DNA of 45,567 nucleotides from Actinomycetes bacterium (GCA_025964575.1 JAOPYO010000058.1:1-45567), one strand, 5' to 3'. Positions 8,303 to 18,589 are shown, numbered from the stretch's first letter. The notes: a model not told the origin generated them from the letters alone. A program made the numbers and translations.

Positions 8303-9094
8303 ATGGAACTCAGCGGCGCACATGTCCTTGTCACCGGTGCGACCGGAGGAATCGGCCAGGCGATCGCCATCGCCATCGCCGCCCGGGGCGGGAACGTGGT
8401 CTTGACCGGCCGGCGGACGGACGTCCTCGAGCCTCTCGCGAAGAAGCTCGGCGGCCGCGCGATAGGTGCGGACCTGGCCGACCGCGCCAGTGTGGCGGAA
8501 CTGCTCGACACCGCGGGCGACCTCGATGTCATCGTCGCCAACGCGGCACTGCCCGGTTCCGGGTTGCTCACCGACTACAGCATCGAGGAGATCGACCGGG
8601 CACTGGACGTCAATCTGCGGGCCCCGATCGTGCTGGCCCGCCTGGCCGCCGGGCAGATGACCGCCCGCGGCCGCGGGCACCTGGTCTTCATCAACTCGCT
8701 GTCCGGCAAGGCCGCGTCCGGCGGAGCCGCGATGTACAACGCCACCAAGTTCGGGCTGCGTGGGTTCGCACTGGCCCTCCGCGACGATCTACGGCCGCAC
8801 GGCGTCGGGGTCTCGACGGTCTTTCCCGGCTTCATCCGTGATGCGGGCATGTTCGCCGACGCCGGCGTGACCCTGCCGCGTGGCGTTGGCACCCGTACGC
8901 CTGCGGACGTGGCGCGTGCGGTCGTACGGGCGGTCGAGAAGAACGTCGCGGAGATCGACGTGGCACCGTTGCCGCTGCGACTCGGCGCTCTCCTCGGCGG
9001 CGTCGCACCGGCGTTCGCGGCGGCCGTCCAGCGCCGGGCCGGCAGCGACAAGATCACCGAGAGGATGGCCGAGGGGCAGCGGGACAAACGCTGA
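8303..9094 (+). CDS. Short-chain dehydrogenase/reductase (SDR)
   Basis: 263 residues of classical SDR type. The cofactor motif TGATGGIG is at residues 11-18, VANAA around 78-82, Ser132 in FINSLSG, and the catalytic Tyr145-x-x-x-Lys149 (MYNATK). The arginines in TGRR after the second strand suggest NADP(H) preference. Substrate unknown. ATG 8303 is chosen because the glycine motif then falls at the usual distance from the N-terminus; the frame is open 10 codons further upstream, overlapping the small membrane protein. The gene is followed 15 bases later by an acetyltransferase. Confidence 0.85.
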   Translation: MELSGAHVLVTGATGGIGQAIAIAIAARGGNVVLTGRRTDVLEPLAKKLGGRAIGADLADRASVAELLDTAGDLDVIVANAALPGSGLLTDYSIEEIDRALDVNLRAPIVLARLAAGQMTARGRGHLVFINSLSGKAASGGAAMYNATKFGLRGFALALRDDLRPHGVGVSTVFPGFIRDAGMFADAGVTLPRGVGTRTPADVARAVVRAVEKNVAEIDVAPLPLRLGALLGGVAPAFAAAVQRRAGSDKITERMAEGQRDKR

Positions 9095-9109
9095 TCGTAC
9101 GATCCTGCT

Positions 9110-9607
9110 GTGAGCATCGTCATCCGCAAGGCCGGCGCCGAGAGCTTCGAGCGGCTCGAACAACTGTGGCTCTCGCTGCACGCCCACCACCAGACCGTGA
9201 TGCCGGGCTACGCCTATCACCCGGACGAGCGTTCCTGGGAGATCCGGCTCGCCTGCTACCACGAGTGGATTGTGTCCGAGGGGTTGTTCGTGGTGCTGGC
9301 CGAGCGCGACGGAGAGACGATCGGGTACGCCTTCGTCCACGTGAAGGACGGCCCCGACGACACGTGGGTGACCGGGAACCGGATGGCCGAGGTCGAGACG
9401 CTCTCGGTGGCGCCCGAGGAGCGCGGGCGCGGGGTCGGCACCCTCCTGCTGGACGCGGTGGACGCCGAACTGGAGACGCTCGGCATCGGTGACCTGTTCA
9501 TCGGTACGCTGGCTGCCAACAGCGGGGCGCAGGAGCTGTACGAACGGCGCGGCCTGCGGCCCGTCCTGGTCCACCTCGCCCGGATGTCCGCCTCACCGCC
9601 CGCGTAG
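9110..9607 (+). CDS. GNAT-family N-acetyltransferase
   Basis: 165 residues with the acetyl-CoA binding motif A, VETLSVAPEERGRGVGTLLL (the R-G-x-G-x-G loop), followed by motif B with ANSGAQELYERRGL, the usual Asn and Tyr positions. It starts at GTG 9110. The acceptor substrate cannot be inferred. It is likely cotranscribed with the SDR upstream. Confidence 0.85.
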   Translation: MSIVIRKAGAESFERLEQLWLSLHAHHQTVMPGYAYHPDERSWEIRLACYHEWIVSEGLFVVLAERDGETIGYAFVHVKDGPDDTWVTGNRMAEVETLSVAPEERGRGVGTLLLDAVDAELETLGIGDLFIGTLAANSGAQELYERRGLRPVLVHLARMSASPPA

Positions 9608-9658
9608 ACCCGGCCGTACGGCGCGGCGAAGCAGGACGAACAAGGTTTCATCGATAGG

Positions 9659-9901
9659 ATGTTCGATGTGCCTCAGTTGTACGACGAACCCATCAGAGCA
9701 GAGACCACCGCGGCGGGGACACCCGCCGCATTCCACTGGCGGGGCAGCAAGATGCAGGTCCGATCCGTTCTCGCCGTCTGGCAGGCCCCCGGGGAGGGCC
9801 GGCTCTACCGGGTCGGCGTGACCACCGCCGGTGGTGAACCCGGCATCGCCGAGATCGCCGGAGGCACGGACGGATGGCGTCTGCGGCATCTGTGGACCTG
9901 A
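9659..9901 (+). CDS. Small conserved actinobacterial protein, DUF6504-like
   Basis: 80 residues with pattern YDEPIRAE, FHWRGSKMQVRSVLAVWQ, LYRVGV and a closing DGWRLRHLWT. The 'F-x-W-R-G ... V-L-x-x-W ... Y-R-V ... W-x-L-x-x-x-W' layout resembles DUF6504-type proteins, often encoded near DNA polymerase genes in actinobacteria. That assignment is from memory of the pattern and is not certain. There is no signal peptide or membrane segment. It converges on the flavoprotein gene to its right. Confidence 0.6.
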   Translation: MFDVPQLYDEPIRAETTAAGTPAAFHWRGSKMQVRSVLAVWQAPGEGRLYRVGVTTAGGEPGIAEIAGGTDGWRLRHLWT

Positions 9902-9955
9902 GGACGGGCCCACCGGGGACAGAGCCACGCTTCGGCGATCGATCAGATCGAGAGT

Positions 9956-11611
9956 TCAGCTCACCGAGGTTCGAGCGCCCTCCTTCTCGAGGTGTTCGTG
10001 GACGAGCCGGACCGCCATCGAGCCCTCACCGACCGCGGACGCGACCCGTTTGATCGAGCCGCTTCTGACGTCGCCCGCCGCGAAGATCCCGGGCCGACTG
10101 GTCTCGAGAAGCATCGATGAACAGCCGTCGGTGTCACCGGTGAGGATGAAGCCTCGATCGTCGAGGGCCAGGGTGTCGGCCAGCCATTGCGTGTGCGGGG
10201 CCGCACCGATGAAGACGAACAGCGCTTTGGCCTCGATGGTCTTCCGCTCTCCCGTGCGGTTGTCCTCGGCCACGACCGCCTCCAGCGCGCCGTCCTGACC
10301 GACCAGTTCGCGGACCTCGGTGTGGACCATGATCTCCACCCCGGGATGGCGCTCGACCTGGTCGACGAGGTAACGCGACATCTCCTTGTTCAGGTCTCCA
10401 TTGCGGACCAGCAGGTGGACCCGGGCCGCGTGCCCGGCGAGGAACAGAGTCGCCTGGCCTGCCGAGTTCCCGCCGCCGACGACCACCACGGGATCGTTCT
10501 GGCAGACCAGGGCCTCGCTCAGCGTGGCGGCGTAAAAGACGCTGGTCCCTTCGAACTCTTCGAGCCGCGGTACGTCGGGCCTGCGATAGCGCGCACCCGT
10601 CGCGATGATGACGCTCCGGGCCAGCACCGAGGTTCCGTCGGCGAGCCCGATGGCGTGGGCGCCGTCCCGCTCGCCGAGCGAGCTCGCCTCCGCGGGCACG
10701 CTGAAGCGGGCACCGAACTTGTTCGCCTGGAGGACCGCGCGCTCGGCCAGCTCGGCTCCCGTGATCCCTGCCGGGAACCCGAGGTAGTTCTCGATCCGTG
10801 ACGCGGTGGCCGCCTGGCCGCCGGTCGCGATCGCATCGAGCGTGATCGTGGTCAGGCCCTCCGACGCTCCATACACCGAGGCGGCAAGACCCGCCGGACC
10901 GGCTCCCACGACGACGAGGTCGCAGAGAGTTTCACGGGAAACAGTGGCCGGAAGACCGATGGCACGGGCCACCTCCGCGTTGCTCGGATTACGGAGCACC
11001 TGGGTACCGCCCAGGACCACGACCGGGGTCTCCTCGGGGGAGACGCCCAGCCGGCGCAGCAGGGTCTCCGCGTTCTCATCCTCCTCCAGATCGATCCAGT
11101 GGCAGGGCAGCCGGTTACGGGCGGCGAATTCACGTAGCCGCCGGGTGCCGGGCGAGTAGCGCGAACCTATGAGGCGGAACCCGGATCCGGTCTCGATCAG
11201 CAACGCTCGGCGGATGATATAAGCGCGCAGGATCAGGTCCCCGAGCACGGAGTCCTGCGCCACCAGCGCGCGCAGCTGGGGGACCGGGACGGCGAGGACC
11301 TCGCCCGGCTCTATCACCACGTTCGTCAGGAACGCCTTCTGCCCGGTGAGCAGGCCGAGCTCGCCCAGAAAGCGGCCCGGCCCATGCACATAGACGATCT
11401 TGGCTGCCCCCTCGTAGTCCTCGATGACCATGACCTTTCCCTCGAGGATGACGAAGAAGTCGCCGAACTCCTCGCCCTCCCGGTACAGGACCTGACCGGC
11501 CTGCGTGGGCCGCCGGGTTCCGTACTTCGCGAGGCGGCTGATCTGCTCCTCGCTCAGCCGCGGAAAGGCACCTTCCAGATCGGGGGTCTCCGGAAGCGAT
11601 TCCGATTCCAT
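9956..11611 (-). CDS. cNMP-binding / Grx-like / TrxR-like flavoprotein
   Basis: 551 residues, three parts. (1) Residues about 17-135 are a cyclic-nucleotide-binding beta-barrel (GDFFVILEGKVMV, GPGRFLGELGLLTGQKAFLT). The phosphate-binding Arg expected after the G-E-L motif is not conserved (QKAFLT), so cNMP binding is doubtful. (2) Residues about 145-222 look like a thioredoxin/glutaredoxin-fold spacer (PVVVLGGTQVLRNPSNAEVA) without CxxC. (3) Residues 230-551 are a thioredoxin-reductase-type FAD/NAD(P)H module: VVVGAGPAGLAA, VVVVGGGNSAGQA and IFAAGDVRSG. At the place of the usual CATC active site it reads YAATLSE, so the redox disulphide is absent and standard thioredoxin reductase chemistry is not expected. 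It is the last gene of the chaperone operon, one base after the thioredoxin gene. Confidence 0.85.
   Translation of the reverse strand: MESESLPETPDLEGAFPRLSEEQISRLAKYGTRRPTQAGQVLYREGEEFGDFFVILEGKVMVIEDYEGAAKIVYVHGPGRFLGELGLLTGQKAFLTNVVIEPGEVLAVPVPQLRALVAQDSVLGDLILRAYIIRRALLIETGSGFRLIGSRYSPGTRRLREFAARNRLPCHWIDLEEDENAETLLRRLGVSPEETPVVVLGGTQVLRNPSNAEVARAIGLPATVSRETLCDLVVVGAGPAGLAASVYGASEGLTTITLDAIATGGQAATASRIENYLGFPAGITGAELAERAVLQANKFGARFSVPAEASSLGERDGAHAIGLADGTSVLARSVIIATGARYRRPDVPRLEEFEGTSVFYAATLSEALVCQNDPVVVVGGGNSAGQATLFLAGHAARVHLLVRNGDLNKEMSRYLVDQVERHPGVEIMVHTEVRELVGQDGALEAVVAEDNRTGERKTIEAKALFVFIGAAPHTQWLADTLALDDRGFILTGDTDGCSSMLLETSRPGIFAAGDVRSGSIKRVASAVGEGSMAVRLVHEHLEKEGARTSVS
10928..10943. 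promoter_or_regulatory. parS-like site inside the flavoprotein gene
   Basis: AGTTTCACGGGAAACA contains GTTTCACGGGAAAC, one mismatch from the actinobacterial parS consensus GTTTCACGTGAAAC. It lies about 32 kb from parB, within the origin-proximal zone where parS sites cluster. It encodes V-S-R-E-T of the flavoprotein. Confidence 0.55.
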
Positions 11612-11612
11612 G

Positions 11613-12050
11613 TCAGCCGATGTTCTTCCGCGCGGAGGCCAGTGCCTCGTCCACCCACGCGCGGAGGGGCGCCTTGGGCAACGCGCCCTTCTGCGCGGCG
11701 ATCGTCTCCCCGTGGCTCATCACCATCAGCGTGGGAATGGCCTGGATGGAAAAACGGTCCGCAAGCTTGGGCGTATCGTCGACATTTACTTTGACGAGCT
11801 TCACCTGCCCCGCCAGATCCCGGGCCAGCTCCTCGAGCACCGGGGTGACCATGCGGCAGGGCCCGCACCAGGGCGCCCAGAAGTCGACAATGACCGGGAT
11901 CATCGCCTTCTCCACGACCTCGGAGAAATTGTCGTCGCCCGCCTCGGCGATCCATGGCAGTGGCTGGTGACAGTTGCCACATCGCGGGGTGCCCGACGCC
12001 GCGGGGGGCACCCGGTTCTTCCGTCCGCAGTTCTGGCATTGAACGACCAT
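11613..12050 (-). CDS. Thioredoxin with N-terminal zinc ribbon (thioredoxin-2 type)
   Basis: 145 residues. Cys5-x2-Cys8 and Cys24-x2-Cys27 form a zinc ribbon like that of E. coli TrxC/thioredoxin 2. The thioredoxin fold follows with the active site FWAPWCGPCR (Cys62, Cys65) and the cis-Pro in AIPTLMV. In the family this cytoplasmic protein reduces disulphides, and the zinc site has been linked to oxidative-stress response. The start ATG overlaps the clpB stop by one base (TGATG), so it is translationally coupled. Being encoded between a disaggregase and a flavoprotein suggests a role in rescuing oxidised or aggregated proteins. Confidence 0.92.
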   Translation of the reverse strand: MVVQCQNCGRKNRVPPAASGTPRCGNCHQPLPWIAEAGDDNFSEVVEKAMIPVIVDFWAPWCGPCRMVTPVLEELARDLAGQVKLVKVNVDDTPKLADRFSIQAIPTLMVMSHGETIAAQKGALPKAPLRAWVDEALASARKNIG

Positions 12051-14674
12051 CAGGTGCTCCCAGGCCGGTCGTAGGTGACGGAGAGCTCCCCGTCGGAGAC
12101 GACCACGCGGATGGTGGCGCCCTCCTGGACGTCTCCTCCGACCAGTGCGCGTCCGACGCGGGTCTCGACCTCATGGGCGATGAACCGCCGCAGGGGCCGC
12201 GCCCCGTACACGGGGTCGAAGCCCCGCTCGGCGATGAATCTCCGCGCCTCGGGCGTCACCTCGAGGGCGATCTCGCGGTCGGCCAGCCGGGCGCGCAGAT
12301 CCTCGAACATCAGCCCGACGATCTGCTCGATCTCCGGCTGGGTCAGCGGCTTGAACAGCACGATGTCATCCACCCGGTTGAGGAATTCCGGACGGAAGTG
12401 CCGCTGCAGCTGCGCCATCACCTGTTCGCGGGCGTCGGGCTTGATCTCCCCGTGGGAAGTGATCCCTTCGAGCAGGTAGTCCGAGCCGATGTTGGAGGTC
12501 ATGATGATGACGGTGTTGCGGAAGTCGACGGTCCGGCCCTGCGCGTCGGTGAGCCGCCCGTCGTCGAGCACCTGGAGCAGAGTGTTGAAGACATCGGCGT
12601 GTGCCTTCTCGATCTCGTCGAAGAGCACCACGGAGTACGGCTTGCGCCGTACCGCCTCAGTCAGCTGACCGCCCTCTTCGTAGCCGACGTATCCGGGCGG
12701 CGCGCCGACCAGCCGACTGACGGTGTGCCGTTCCTGGTACTCGCTCATGTCGATGCGGATCATGTTCTCCTCGGTGTCGAAGAGGGCCGCCGCGAGTGTC
12801 CGGGCCAGCTCTGTCTTGCCCACCCCGGTGGGTCCGAGGAAGATGAACGATCCGATCGGCCGGCGCGGGTCCTTGATACCGGACCGGGCTCGGATGATCG
12901 CGTCCGACACCAGCCGTACGGCCTCTTCCTGGCCGATGACGCGCTCGTGCAGGACCTCGTCGAGCTGTAGCAGCTTTTCGCGCTCTCCCTCCTTCAGCCG
13001 CGAGAGCGGGATGCCCGTCCACCGCGACACGATCGACGCGATCTCCTCCTCGGTGACCACCTCGCGGAGCAGTCGCCGCTCGCCCTGCTTGGCCGCGAGC
13101 AGCTCCTCCTCGGCCTTCAGCCTTCTCTCGAGCTCGGGCAACTGGCCGTGCCGCAACTCGGCTGCCCGGTTGAGGTCGTACTGGCGCTCGGCCCGGTCCG
13201 CCTCCTCACGGACGTGCTCGATCTCAGCGCGTAGCTCCTGGACCTTGCGCAGCGCCTGCCGTTCGGCCTCCCACTGGGCCCGCATCGCGTCGGCCTCGCC
13301 CCGAACGTCGGCCAGCTCGCGCCGCAGGTCCTCCAGCCGCTTCTTGGTGGCAGGATCCTTCTCCTCCTTGGCGAGCGCGGCCTCCTCGATCTCCAGGCGC
13401 ATCATCCGGCGGGTGAGCTCGTCCAGCTCCGCGGGCATCGAGTCGATCTCAGTACGGAGCATCGCGCAGGCCTCATCGACGAGATCGATGGCCTTGTCGG
13501 GAAGGAAGCGGTCGGAGATATAGCGGTGGCTGAGCACGACCGCTGCGATGAGGGCGCTGTCCTGGATCTTCACACCGTGGTAGACCTCGAACCGCTCGCG
13601 CAGCCCCCGCAGGATGGAGATGGCGTCTTCGACGCTGGGTTCGTCGACGAATACGGGCTGGAATCGGCGTTCGAGGGCGGCGTCCTTCTCGATGTACTTG
13701 CGGTACTCCACAAGGGTCGTCGCACCGATCATGTGCAGCTCACCGCGGGCCAGCATCGGCTTGAGCATGTTGCCCGCGTCCATCGCCCCCTCGGTGGCGC
13801 CGGCGCCGACGACCGTGTGGACTTCGTCGATGAACAACAGGATGCGGCCCTCGGCGGCCTTGACCTCGTTCAGTACGGCCTTGAGGCGTTCCTCGAACTC
13901 GCCACGGTACTTCGCGCCCGCCACCAGCGACCCCATGTCGAGGCCGAAGACCGTCTTGTCGCGCAGCCCCTCCGGTACGTCACCGCGGTTGATGCGCTGG
14001 GCGAGTCCCTCGACGATGGCGGTCTTGCCCACACCGGGGTCACCGATGAGGACCGGGTTGTTCTTGGTCTTGCGGGACAGGATCTGGATGACGCGGCGGA
14101 TCTCGGTGTCCCTGCCGATGACCGGGTCCAGCTTGCCCGCGGCGGCGTCGGCGACCAGGTCCCGGCCGTACTTCTCGAGGGCCTCATAGGCGACCTCGGG
14201 CATCGCGGAGGTGACCCGCTGACTCCCCCGGATCTTCGTGAGCGCCTGCAGGAAGGAGTCGCGGGTCAACCCCTGTTCGTGCAGCATCCGACCGGCGGCC
14301 GTCGTCTTCCCCTCTTCGAGCAAGGCGATGATGAGGTGCTCGACCGAGACGTATTCGTCCTTGAGCCGATTGGCCTCCCGCTCCGCGGCGTCCAGCAGAC
14401 GGGAGAGGCGTTGGGTGACGTACACCTGACCCGGCGCCACGCCGGGCCCGGTCACCCGGGGACGGCGGCCGAGCTCGCCCTCGATCTCGGCCCGCAACCA
14501 CTCCGGGTCGGCACCGGCCTGTTCCAGCAGCCGAGGAGCGATGCCCTCGGACTGGTCGAGCAGGGCCAGCAGCAGGTGTTCCCCGTCAACCTCGGTGTGG
14601 CCGAAGCGCAAGGCCTTGGTCTGGGCGTCGTGCAACGCCTCCTGGGACTTCTGCGTCAGCTTGTTCATGTCCAT
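12050..14674 (-). CDS. clpB: ATP-dependent disaggregase ClpB
   Basis: 874 residues, normal for ClpB. The N-terminal double Clp-N repeat (residues about 1-145) is followed by AAA+ domain 1 with Walker [14 protein letters not shown] and Walker [11 protein letters not shown] coiled-coil M-domain (about 400-530, rich in E/R/A) marks it as ClpB rather than ClpA/C. AAA+ domain 2 has [11 protein letters not shown] and [11 protein letters not shown]. There is no ClpP-docking loop motif. It threads aggregated polypeptides together with DnaK/CbpA/GrpE, encoded just upstream. ATG 14674 has GGAGG 6 bases before it and overlaps the cbpM 3' end by 10 bases. Confidence 0.97.
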   Translation of the reverse strand: MDMNKLTQKSQEALHDAQTKALRFGHTEVDGEHLLLALLDQSEGIAPRLLEQAGADPEWLRAEIEGELGRRPRVTGPGVAPGQVYVTQRLSRLLDAAEREANRLKDEYVSVEHLIIALLEEGKTTAAGRMLHEQGLTRDSFLQALTKIRGSQRVTSAMPEVAYEALEKYGRDLVADAAAGKLDPVIGRDTEIRRVIQILSRKTKNNPVLIGDPGVGKTAIVEGLAQRINRGDVPEGLRDKTVFGLDMGSLVAGAKYRGEFEERLKAVLNEVKAAEGRILLFIDEVHTVVGAGATEGAMDAGNMLKPMLARGELHMIGATTLVEYRKYIEKDAALERRFQPVFVDEPSVEDAISILRGLRERFEVYHGVKIQDSALIAAVVLSHRYISDRFLPDKAIDLVDEACAMLRTEIDSMPAELDELTRRMMRLEIEEAALAKEEKDPATKKRLEDLRRELADVRGEADAMRAQWEAERQALRKVQELRAEIEHVREEADRAERQYDLNRAAELRHGQLPELERRLKAEEELLAAKQGERRLLREVVTEEEIASIVSRWTGIPLSRLKEGEREKLLQLDEVLHERVIGQEEAVRLVSDAIIRARSGIKDPRRPIGSFIFLGPTGVGKTELARTLAAALFDTEENMIRIDMSEYQERHTVSRLVGAPPGYVGYEEGGQLTEAVRRKPYSVVLFDEIEKAHADVFNTLLQVLDDGRLTDAQGRTVDFRNTVIIMTSNIGSDYLLEGITSHGEIKPDAREQVMAQLQRHFRPEFLNRVDDIVLFKPLTQPEIEQIVGLMFEDLRARLADREIALEVTPEARRFIAERGFDPVYGARPLRRFIAHEVETRVGRALVGGDVQEGATIRVVVSDGELSVTYDRPGST

Positions 14675-14976
14675 GGTCTGCCTCCGGTACGTCGAGAGCT
14701 GTGTTGAAGGGTCGCCTCCAGCACCGCGATGCGATCGAGAAGTTCAACCACGAGCCCGAGAGCGGCGTAATTCAGGGCGAATCCGGTGCGCAGGCGCTGG
14801 ATCCTGGCCATGGCCGCACATTGCCTGGGGGAGAACCACAGGTTTCCGGCGAGATCCTGGTCGGCGTCGAGGATTCCGAGTTCGACAAGTCGCCGCACCA
14901 GGTCCGGATGCGTACTCGTGGTGTGAGCGAACGATTCGAGGTCAAGGCGCGTCGGCCGTATGAGCGCGTAGTTCAC
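14665..14976 (-). CDS. cbpM: Chaperone modulator CbpM (MerR-like)
   Basis: 103 residues with a short winged-helix-like N-terminus ([14 protein letters not shown], then [19 protein letters not shown]) and a C-terminal helix ([20 protein letters not shown]) that closely matches CbpM rather than the DNA-binding HspR. In E. coli CbpM binds the J-domain of CbpA and inhibits it. Consistent with that, it directly follows the J-protein gene and starts at a GTG overlapping its stop (GTGA). In many actinobacterial dnaK operons this place is held by HspR, so the regulatory logic here is probably different. Confidence 0.85.
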   Translation of the reverse strand: MNYALIRPTRLDLESFAHTTSTHPDLVRRLVELGILDADQDLAGNLWFSPRQCAAMARIQRLRTGFALNYAALGLVVELLDRIAVLEATLQHSSRRTGGRPWT

Positions 14977-15983
14977 CGTCGCCTCCTGGCGTCGGAACTG
15001 CTGGAGCCAGAGCTTCTGGAATCTGAACCTCGGGGGTTGAAGGTGGAGACCGCGGCCAACTCCTCGAACAGGCGCCGCTCCTCGTGGGACAACTCGGTGG
15101 GCACCATGATCCGGATCTCGGCGTACAGGTCACCGGGCCTTCCCCGGGGATTGGGCAGGCCGCGGCCGCGCAACCGCAGGCGCCGTCCGCTCGAGGAGCC
15201 TGGAGGCACGGTCACCTTGGCCTCGCCCCCGGGGGTGTCCAGAGAAACAGAGGTGCCGAGGGCCGCCTCCCACGGGGCGAGGCGCAACTCGACCGAAAGA
15301 TCCCGTCCATCGACCTTGTAGCGCGGGTGTGGGGCGAGCCGGACGATGAGATAGAGATCTCCGGCGGGCGCTCCGTCTCCGCCACGGCCGCCCTGGCCGG
15401 CCAGCCGGATGCGCTGCCCGTCGGTGACCCCCGGCGGAATGTTGACCTCGATGGTCCGCGGTCCGCCGAGGCCGCTGATGGTCATGGAGCGGCGGCCGCC
15501 GCGGTAGGCCTCCTCGACGGTGACCTCGATCTCGGCCTCCTGGTCCGCGCCCGCGATCGGCCCGCGGCCCCGCCCGGCGCGGCCTCTCACCCGCCCGCCG
15601 AACAGGTCACCGAAGAGATCCTCGATGTCGATGCCCTCCGCGCCGACCCATTCCGCGCCACCGCGCCCCCAGCCCGCACCAGCACCGGCACCCGCACCCG
15701 CACGGCCGGCACCGGCACGCGCTCGGGCCCAGTCCTCCGGATCCACATCGGGAGGGACCTGCCGGAACTCGGGACCGAACGCGTCATAGCGACGCCGGCT
15801 CTCCGGGTCGGAGAGCACGTCGTAGGCCTCCGAGATCTCCTTGAACCGCTCCTCGGCCTCGGGGTCCTTGTTGATGTCGGGATGGTAGGTGCGGGCAAGC
15901 TTGCGGTAGGCGCGCTGGATCTCATCCTGGGAGGCCGTCCTGGACACGCCCAGGGCCTGGTAGAAGTCGCGGGCCGGCGCCAT
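14973..15983 (-). CDS. CbpA-type J-domain co-chaperone
   Basis: 336 residues: a J-domain with HPD at residues 34-36 ([11 protein letters not shown]), an Ala-Gly-Arg-rich linker with an almost pure AG run, then two beta-barrel substrate-binding domains ([40 protein letters not shown]) and a Ser/Arg-rich tail. The cysteine-rich zinc-finger domain of DnaJ is absent, so this is a class B (CbpA-like) J-protein. It stimulates DnaK ATPase and delivers clients. ATG 15983 overlaps the grpE stop (TGATG). The neighbouring cbpM is its likely inhibitor. Confidence 0.92.
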   Translation of the reverse strand: MAPARDFYQALGVSRTASQDEIQRAYRKLARTYHPDINKDPEAEERFKEISEAYDVLSDPESRRRYDAFGPEFRQVPPDVDPEDWARARAGAGRAGAGAGAGAGWGRGGAEWVGAEGIDIEDLFGDLFGGRVRGRAGRGRGPIAGADQEAEIEVTVEEAYRGGRRSMTISGLGGPRTIEVNIPPGVTDGQRIRLAGQGGRGGDGAPAGDLYLIVRLAPHPRYKVDGRDLSVELRLAPWEAALGTSVSLDTPGGEAKVTVPPGSSSGRRLRLRGRGLPNPRGRPGDLYAEIRIMVPTELSHEERRLFEELAAVSTFNPRGSDSRSSGSSSSDARRRR

Positions 15984-16609
15984 CAATCCACCTTCTGCGC
16001 CACCACGACCAACGCTGGACGCAGTTGGTGCTCATCATCGCCATAGCCGGGCCGCAGGACCTCCACGACCGTTCCGGGCGGAACGTCCGCGTTCTCCTTG
16101 GTGGCCACGGCGGAATGACGGGCCGGGTCGAAACGCTCACCGACGTCGTCGCGCCTGGGGAACCCCAGCCGGGCGAGCAGGTCCACCGCCTGGTCCCGTA
16201 CCGCCCGTACGCCATCCATGATGAGCGTCGGATCGGCGTCCGCGTGCTCCAGGGCGAGCTCCAGATTGTCGAGCACGGTGAGCCACTCAGCGGACACCCG
16301 CTCCCGCTCGCGCTCGAGGTTCAGGTCGAGATCCCGGCCGAACCGCTTGCGCTGGTTGTCGAGGTCGGCGACCGCCCGCCGCCACAGATCGTCCAGCTCC
16401 GCGATCCTCTGGCGCAGCTCCGGGATCTCGGTGGCCCGCACGTCCTCTTCGGACGGCGGTCGTTCGCCTGGCTCGGGCGGTGAACTCGGTTTGCGCAGCT
16501 CCGGGACCTCGGCGGCCTGCACCTCCTCGAGCGGCGGTGGTTCGGGCGAAGAGGCGACCTCGGCCGCGTCCTGTTTTGAACCGTTCCTCGGTTCACGTCG
16601 CTCGGCCAT
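15983..16609 (-). CDS. grpE: Nucleotide exchange factor GrpE
   Basis: About 208 residues from the ATG at 16609, which lies one base after the dnaK stop. The frame is open 14 codons upstream into dnaK, so that start is less likely. A Pro/Glu-rich disordered N-terminus (about 75 residues) precedes the long GrpE helix ([26 protein letters not shown]) and the C-terminal beta domain ([26 protein letters not shown], degenerate relative to the usual H-x-A-V/M motif but recognisable). It releases ADP from DnaK. It is tightly coupled to dnaK and cbpA. Confidence 0.93.
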   Translation of the reverse strand: MAERREPRNGSKQDAAEVASSPEPPPLEEVQAAEVPELRKPSSPPEPGERPPSEEDVRATEIPELRQRIAELDDLWRRAVADLDNQRKRFGRDLDLNLERERERVSAEWLTVLDNLELALEHADADPTLIMDGVRAVRDQAVDLLARLGFPRRDDVGERFDPARHSAVATKENADVPPGTVVEVLRPGYGDDEHQLRPALVVVAQKVD

Positions 16610-16610
16610 G

Positions 16611-18497
16611 TCACTCAGGGGCGGTGAACTCGGCGTCGATGACATCGTCACCGGCGGCTTGGGCGGGTCCGGAAGGGGCAGGCCCGGCGCCCTGGGGCTG
16701 CTCGGTCGTGGTGCCGAGGCCGTGGTAAACCTGCTGGAGTTCGGCGCTCAGGGAACGCAGCCGCTCCACCGGTGCCTGCTCGTCCTTCATGGCGTTCCGG
16801 GCGTCGTTCACCAGCATCTCGGCCCGCGCCTTCTCATGGACGGGCAGCGCATCCCCGAGCTCCTGCAACCGACGCTCCACCTGGTAGGCCGCCGTGTCCA
16901 GCTCGTTGCGGGCATCGATCACCTGGCGCATCTGAATGTCCTCGTTCCGGTGCCTCTCGGCATCGGCGACCATCCGCTCGATCTCGGACTTGTCCAGGTT
17001 GGAGCTCTCACTGATGGTGATGCGCTGCTCGGCACCGGTGTCCTTGTCCCGGGCGGAGACGTTGAGGATGCCGTTGGCGTCGATGTCGAAGGTGACCTCG
17101 ACCTGCGGCTCTCCGCGCGGCGCGGGCCGGATGTTCTCCAGCCGGAAGCGGCCGAGGACCCGGTTGTCGGCGGCTCGCTCACGCTCGCCCTGCAAGACCA
17201 CCACGTCCACGGCGCTCTGGTTGTCCTCAGCGGTGCTGAAGGTCTCGGTCCGGCGGGCGGGGATGGTCGTGTTGCGTTCGATGACCTTGGTCATCACCCC
17301 GCCGAGCGTCTCGAGGCCGAGCGACAGCGGCGTGACATCGAGCAGCAGGACGTCCTTGACCTCGCCCTTAAGGACCCCGGCCTGGATGGCGGCGCCCAGC
17401 GCGACGACCTCATCGGGATTGACGGTCATGTTGGGGTCCTTGCCGCCGGTCAGCCGGCGTACAAGGTTCTGCACGGCGGGGATCCGGGTGGAACCACCGA
17501 CCAGGATCACCTCGTCGATGTCGTTCGCCGTGAGCTTCGCGTCCGCCATGGCCTGCTCGACCGGACCCTTGCACCGCTCGATGAGATCGGCGGTGATCTG
17601 CTCGAACGTCGAGCGCATGAGGGTGGTGTTCAGGTGCTTGGGGCCGTTGGCGTCCGCGGTGATGAAGGGCAGGCTGATCTGTGTCTGGGTGACCGAGGAC
17701 AGCTCGGTCTTCGCCTTCTCCGCCGCCTCGAACAGCCGCTGCAGGGCCTGCGGGTCGTTGCGCAGGTCGATGCCCTCCTGGCGCTGGAACTCGTCGGCCA
17801 TGTAGTCGACGATGCGGCGGTCGAAATCGTCGCCACCCAGATGGGTGTCGCCCGAGGTCGATCGGACCTCGACCACGCCCTCGCCGATGTTGAGGATGCT
17901 GACGTCGAAGGTCCCGCCGCCCAGGTCGAAGACCAGCACGGTCTCGTTTGCCTTCTTGTCCAGCCCGTACGCCAGCGACGCCGCGGTCGGTTCGTTGATG
18001 ATGCGCAGCACTTCGAGCCCGGCGATCTTCCCGGCGTCCTTCGTCGCGTGGCGCTGAGCGTCGTTGAAGTAGGCGGGAACGGTGATGACGGCCTCGGTGA
18101 CCTTCTCACCGAGGAATTTCGTGGCGTCCTCCACGAGCTTGCGCAACACCAGAGCGGCGATCTCCTCCGGGGCGTACAGCTTCCCCCGGACGTCGAAGCG
18201 GACCGTGCCGTCCGGTCCCTCGACCACGTCGAACGACACCGCGTTCAACTCACTGGCGACCTCGTCATAGTGCCGCCCGATGAACCGTTTGGCCGAATAG
18301 ATCGTCCCCTTGGGATTGAGGATCGCCTGACGCCTGGCCAGCTGCCCGACCAGGCGCTCGCCCGTCTCGGTGAAGGCCACCACCGACGGCGTGGTCCGCG
18401 ACCCCTCGGCATTGGGGATCACCGTCGGCGTCCCTCCCTCCATCGCCGCGATCACCGAGTTGGTCGTGCCCAGGTCGATTCCGACTGCTCTCGCCAT
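16611..18497 (-). CDS. dnaK: Chaperone DnaK (Hsp70)
   Basis: 628 residues. The actin-fold ATPase begins [18 protein letters not shown], with [17 protein letters not shown] and [14 protein letters not shown] phosphate and connector motifs and the [11 protein letters not shown] adenosine motif. The linker [13 protein letters not shown] leads to the substrate-binding beta-domain and a helical lid ending in an acidic tail. Length is typical. RBS AAAGGGAG lies upstream of the ATG. A second dnaK probably exists elsewhere on the chromosome, because this operon carries CbpA/CbpM rather than DnaJ/HspR; that is an inference. It forms a DnaK-GrpE-CbpA-ClpB bi-chaperone set. Confidence 0.97.
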   Translation of the reverse strand: MARAVGIDLGTTNSVIAAMEGGTPTVIPNAEGSRTTPSVVAFTETGERLVGQLARRQAILNPKGTIYSAKRFIGRHYDEVASELNAVSFDVVEGPDGTVRFDVRGKLYAPEEIAALVLRKLVEDATKFLGEKVTEAVITVPAYFNDAQRHATKDAGKIAGLEVLRIINEPTAASLAYGLDKKANETVLVFDLGGGTFDVSILNIGEGVVEVRSTSGDTHLGGDDFDRRIVDYMADEFQRQEGIDLRNDPQALQRLFEAAEKAKTELSSVTQTQISLPFITADANGPKHLNTTLMRSTFEQITADLIERCKGPVEQAMADAKLTANDIDEVILVGGSTRIPAVQNLVRRLTGGKDPNMTVNPDEVVALGAAIQAGVLKGEVKDVLLLDVTPLSLGLETLGGVMTKVIERNTTIPARRTETFSTAEDNQSAVDVVVLQGERERAADNRVLGRFRLENIRPAPRGEPQVEVTFDIDANGILNVSARDKDTGAEQRITISESSNLDKSEIERMVADAERHRNEDIQMRQVIDARNELDTAAYQVERRLQELGDALPVHEKARAEMLVNDARNAMKDEQAPVERLRSLSAELQQVYHGLGTTTEQPQGAGPAPSGPAQAAGDDVIDAEFTAPE

Positions 18498-18589
18498 CTC
18501 TCGCTCCCTTTAGTGCGCGCCCGCACGACCCCGGCTCATGCGCTTCTCGCCTGCGCCGGGGCCGCTCCTGGGGATGGTCCCTCGGCCCT

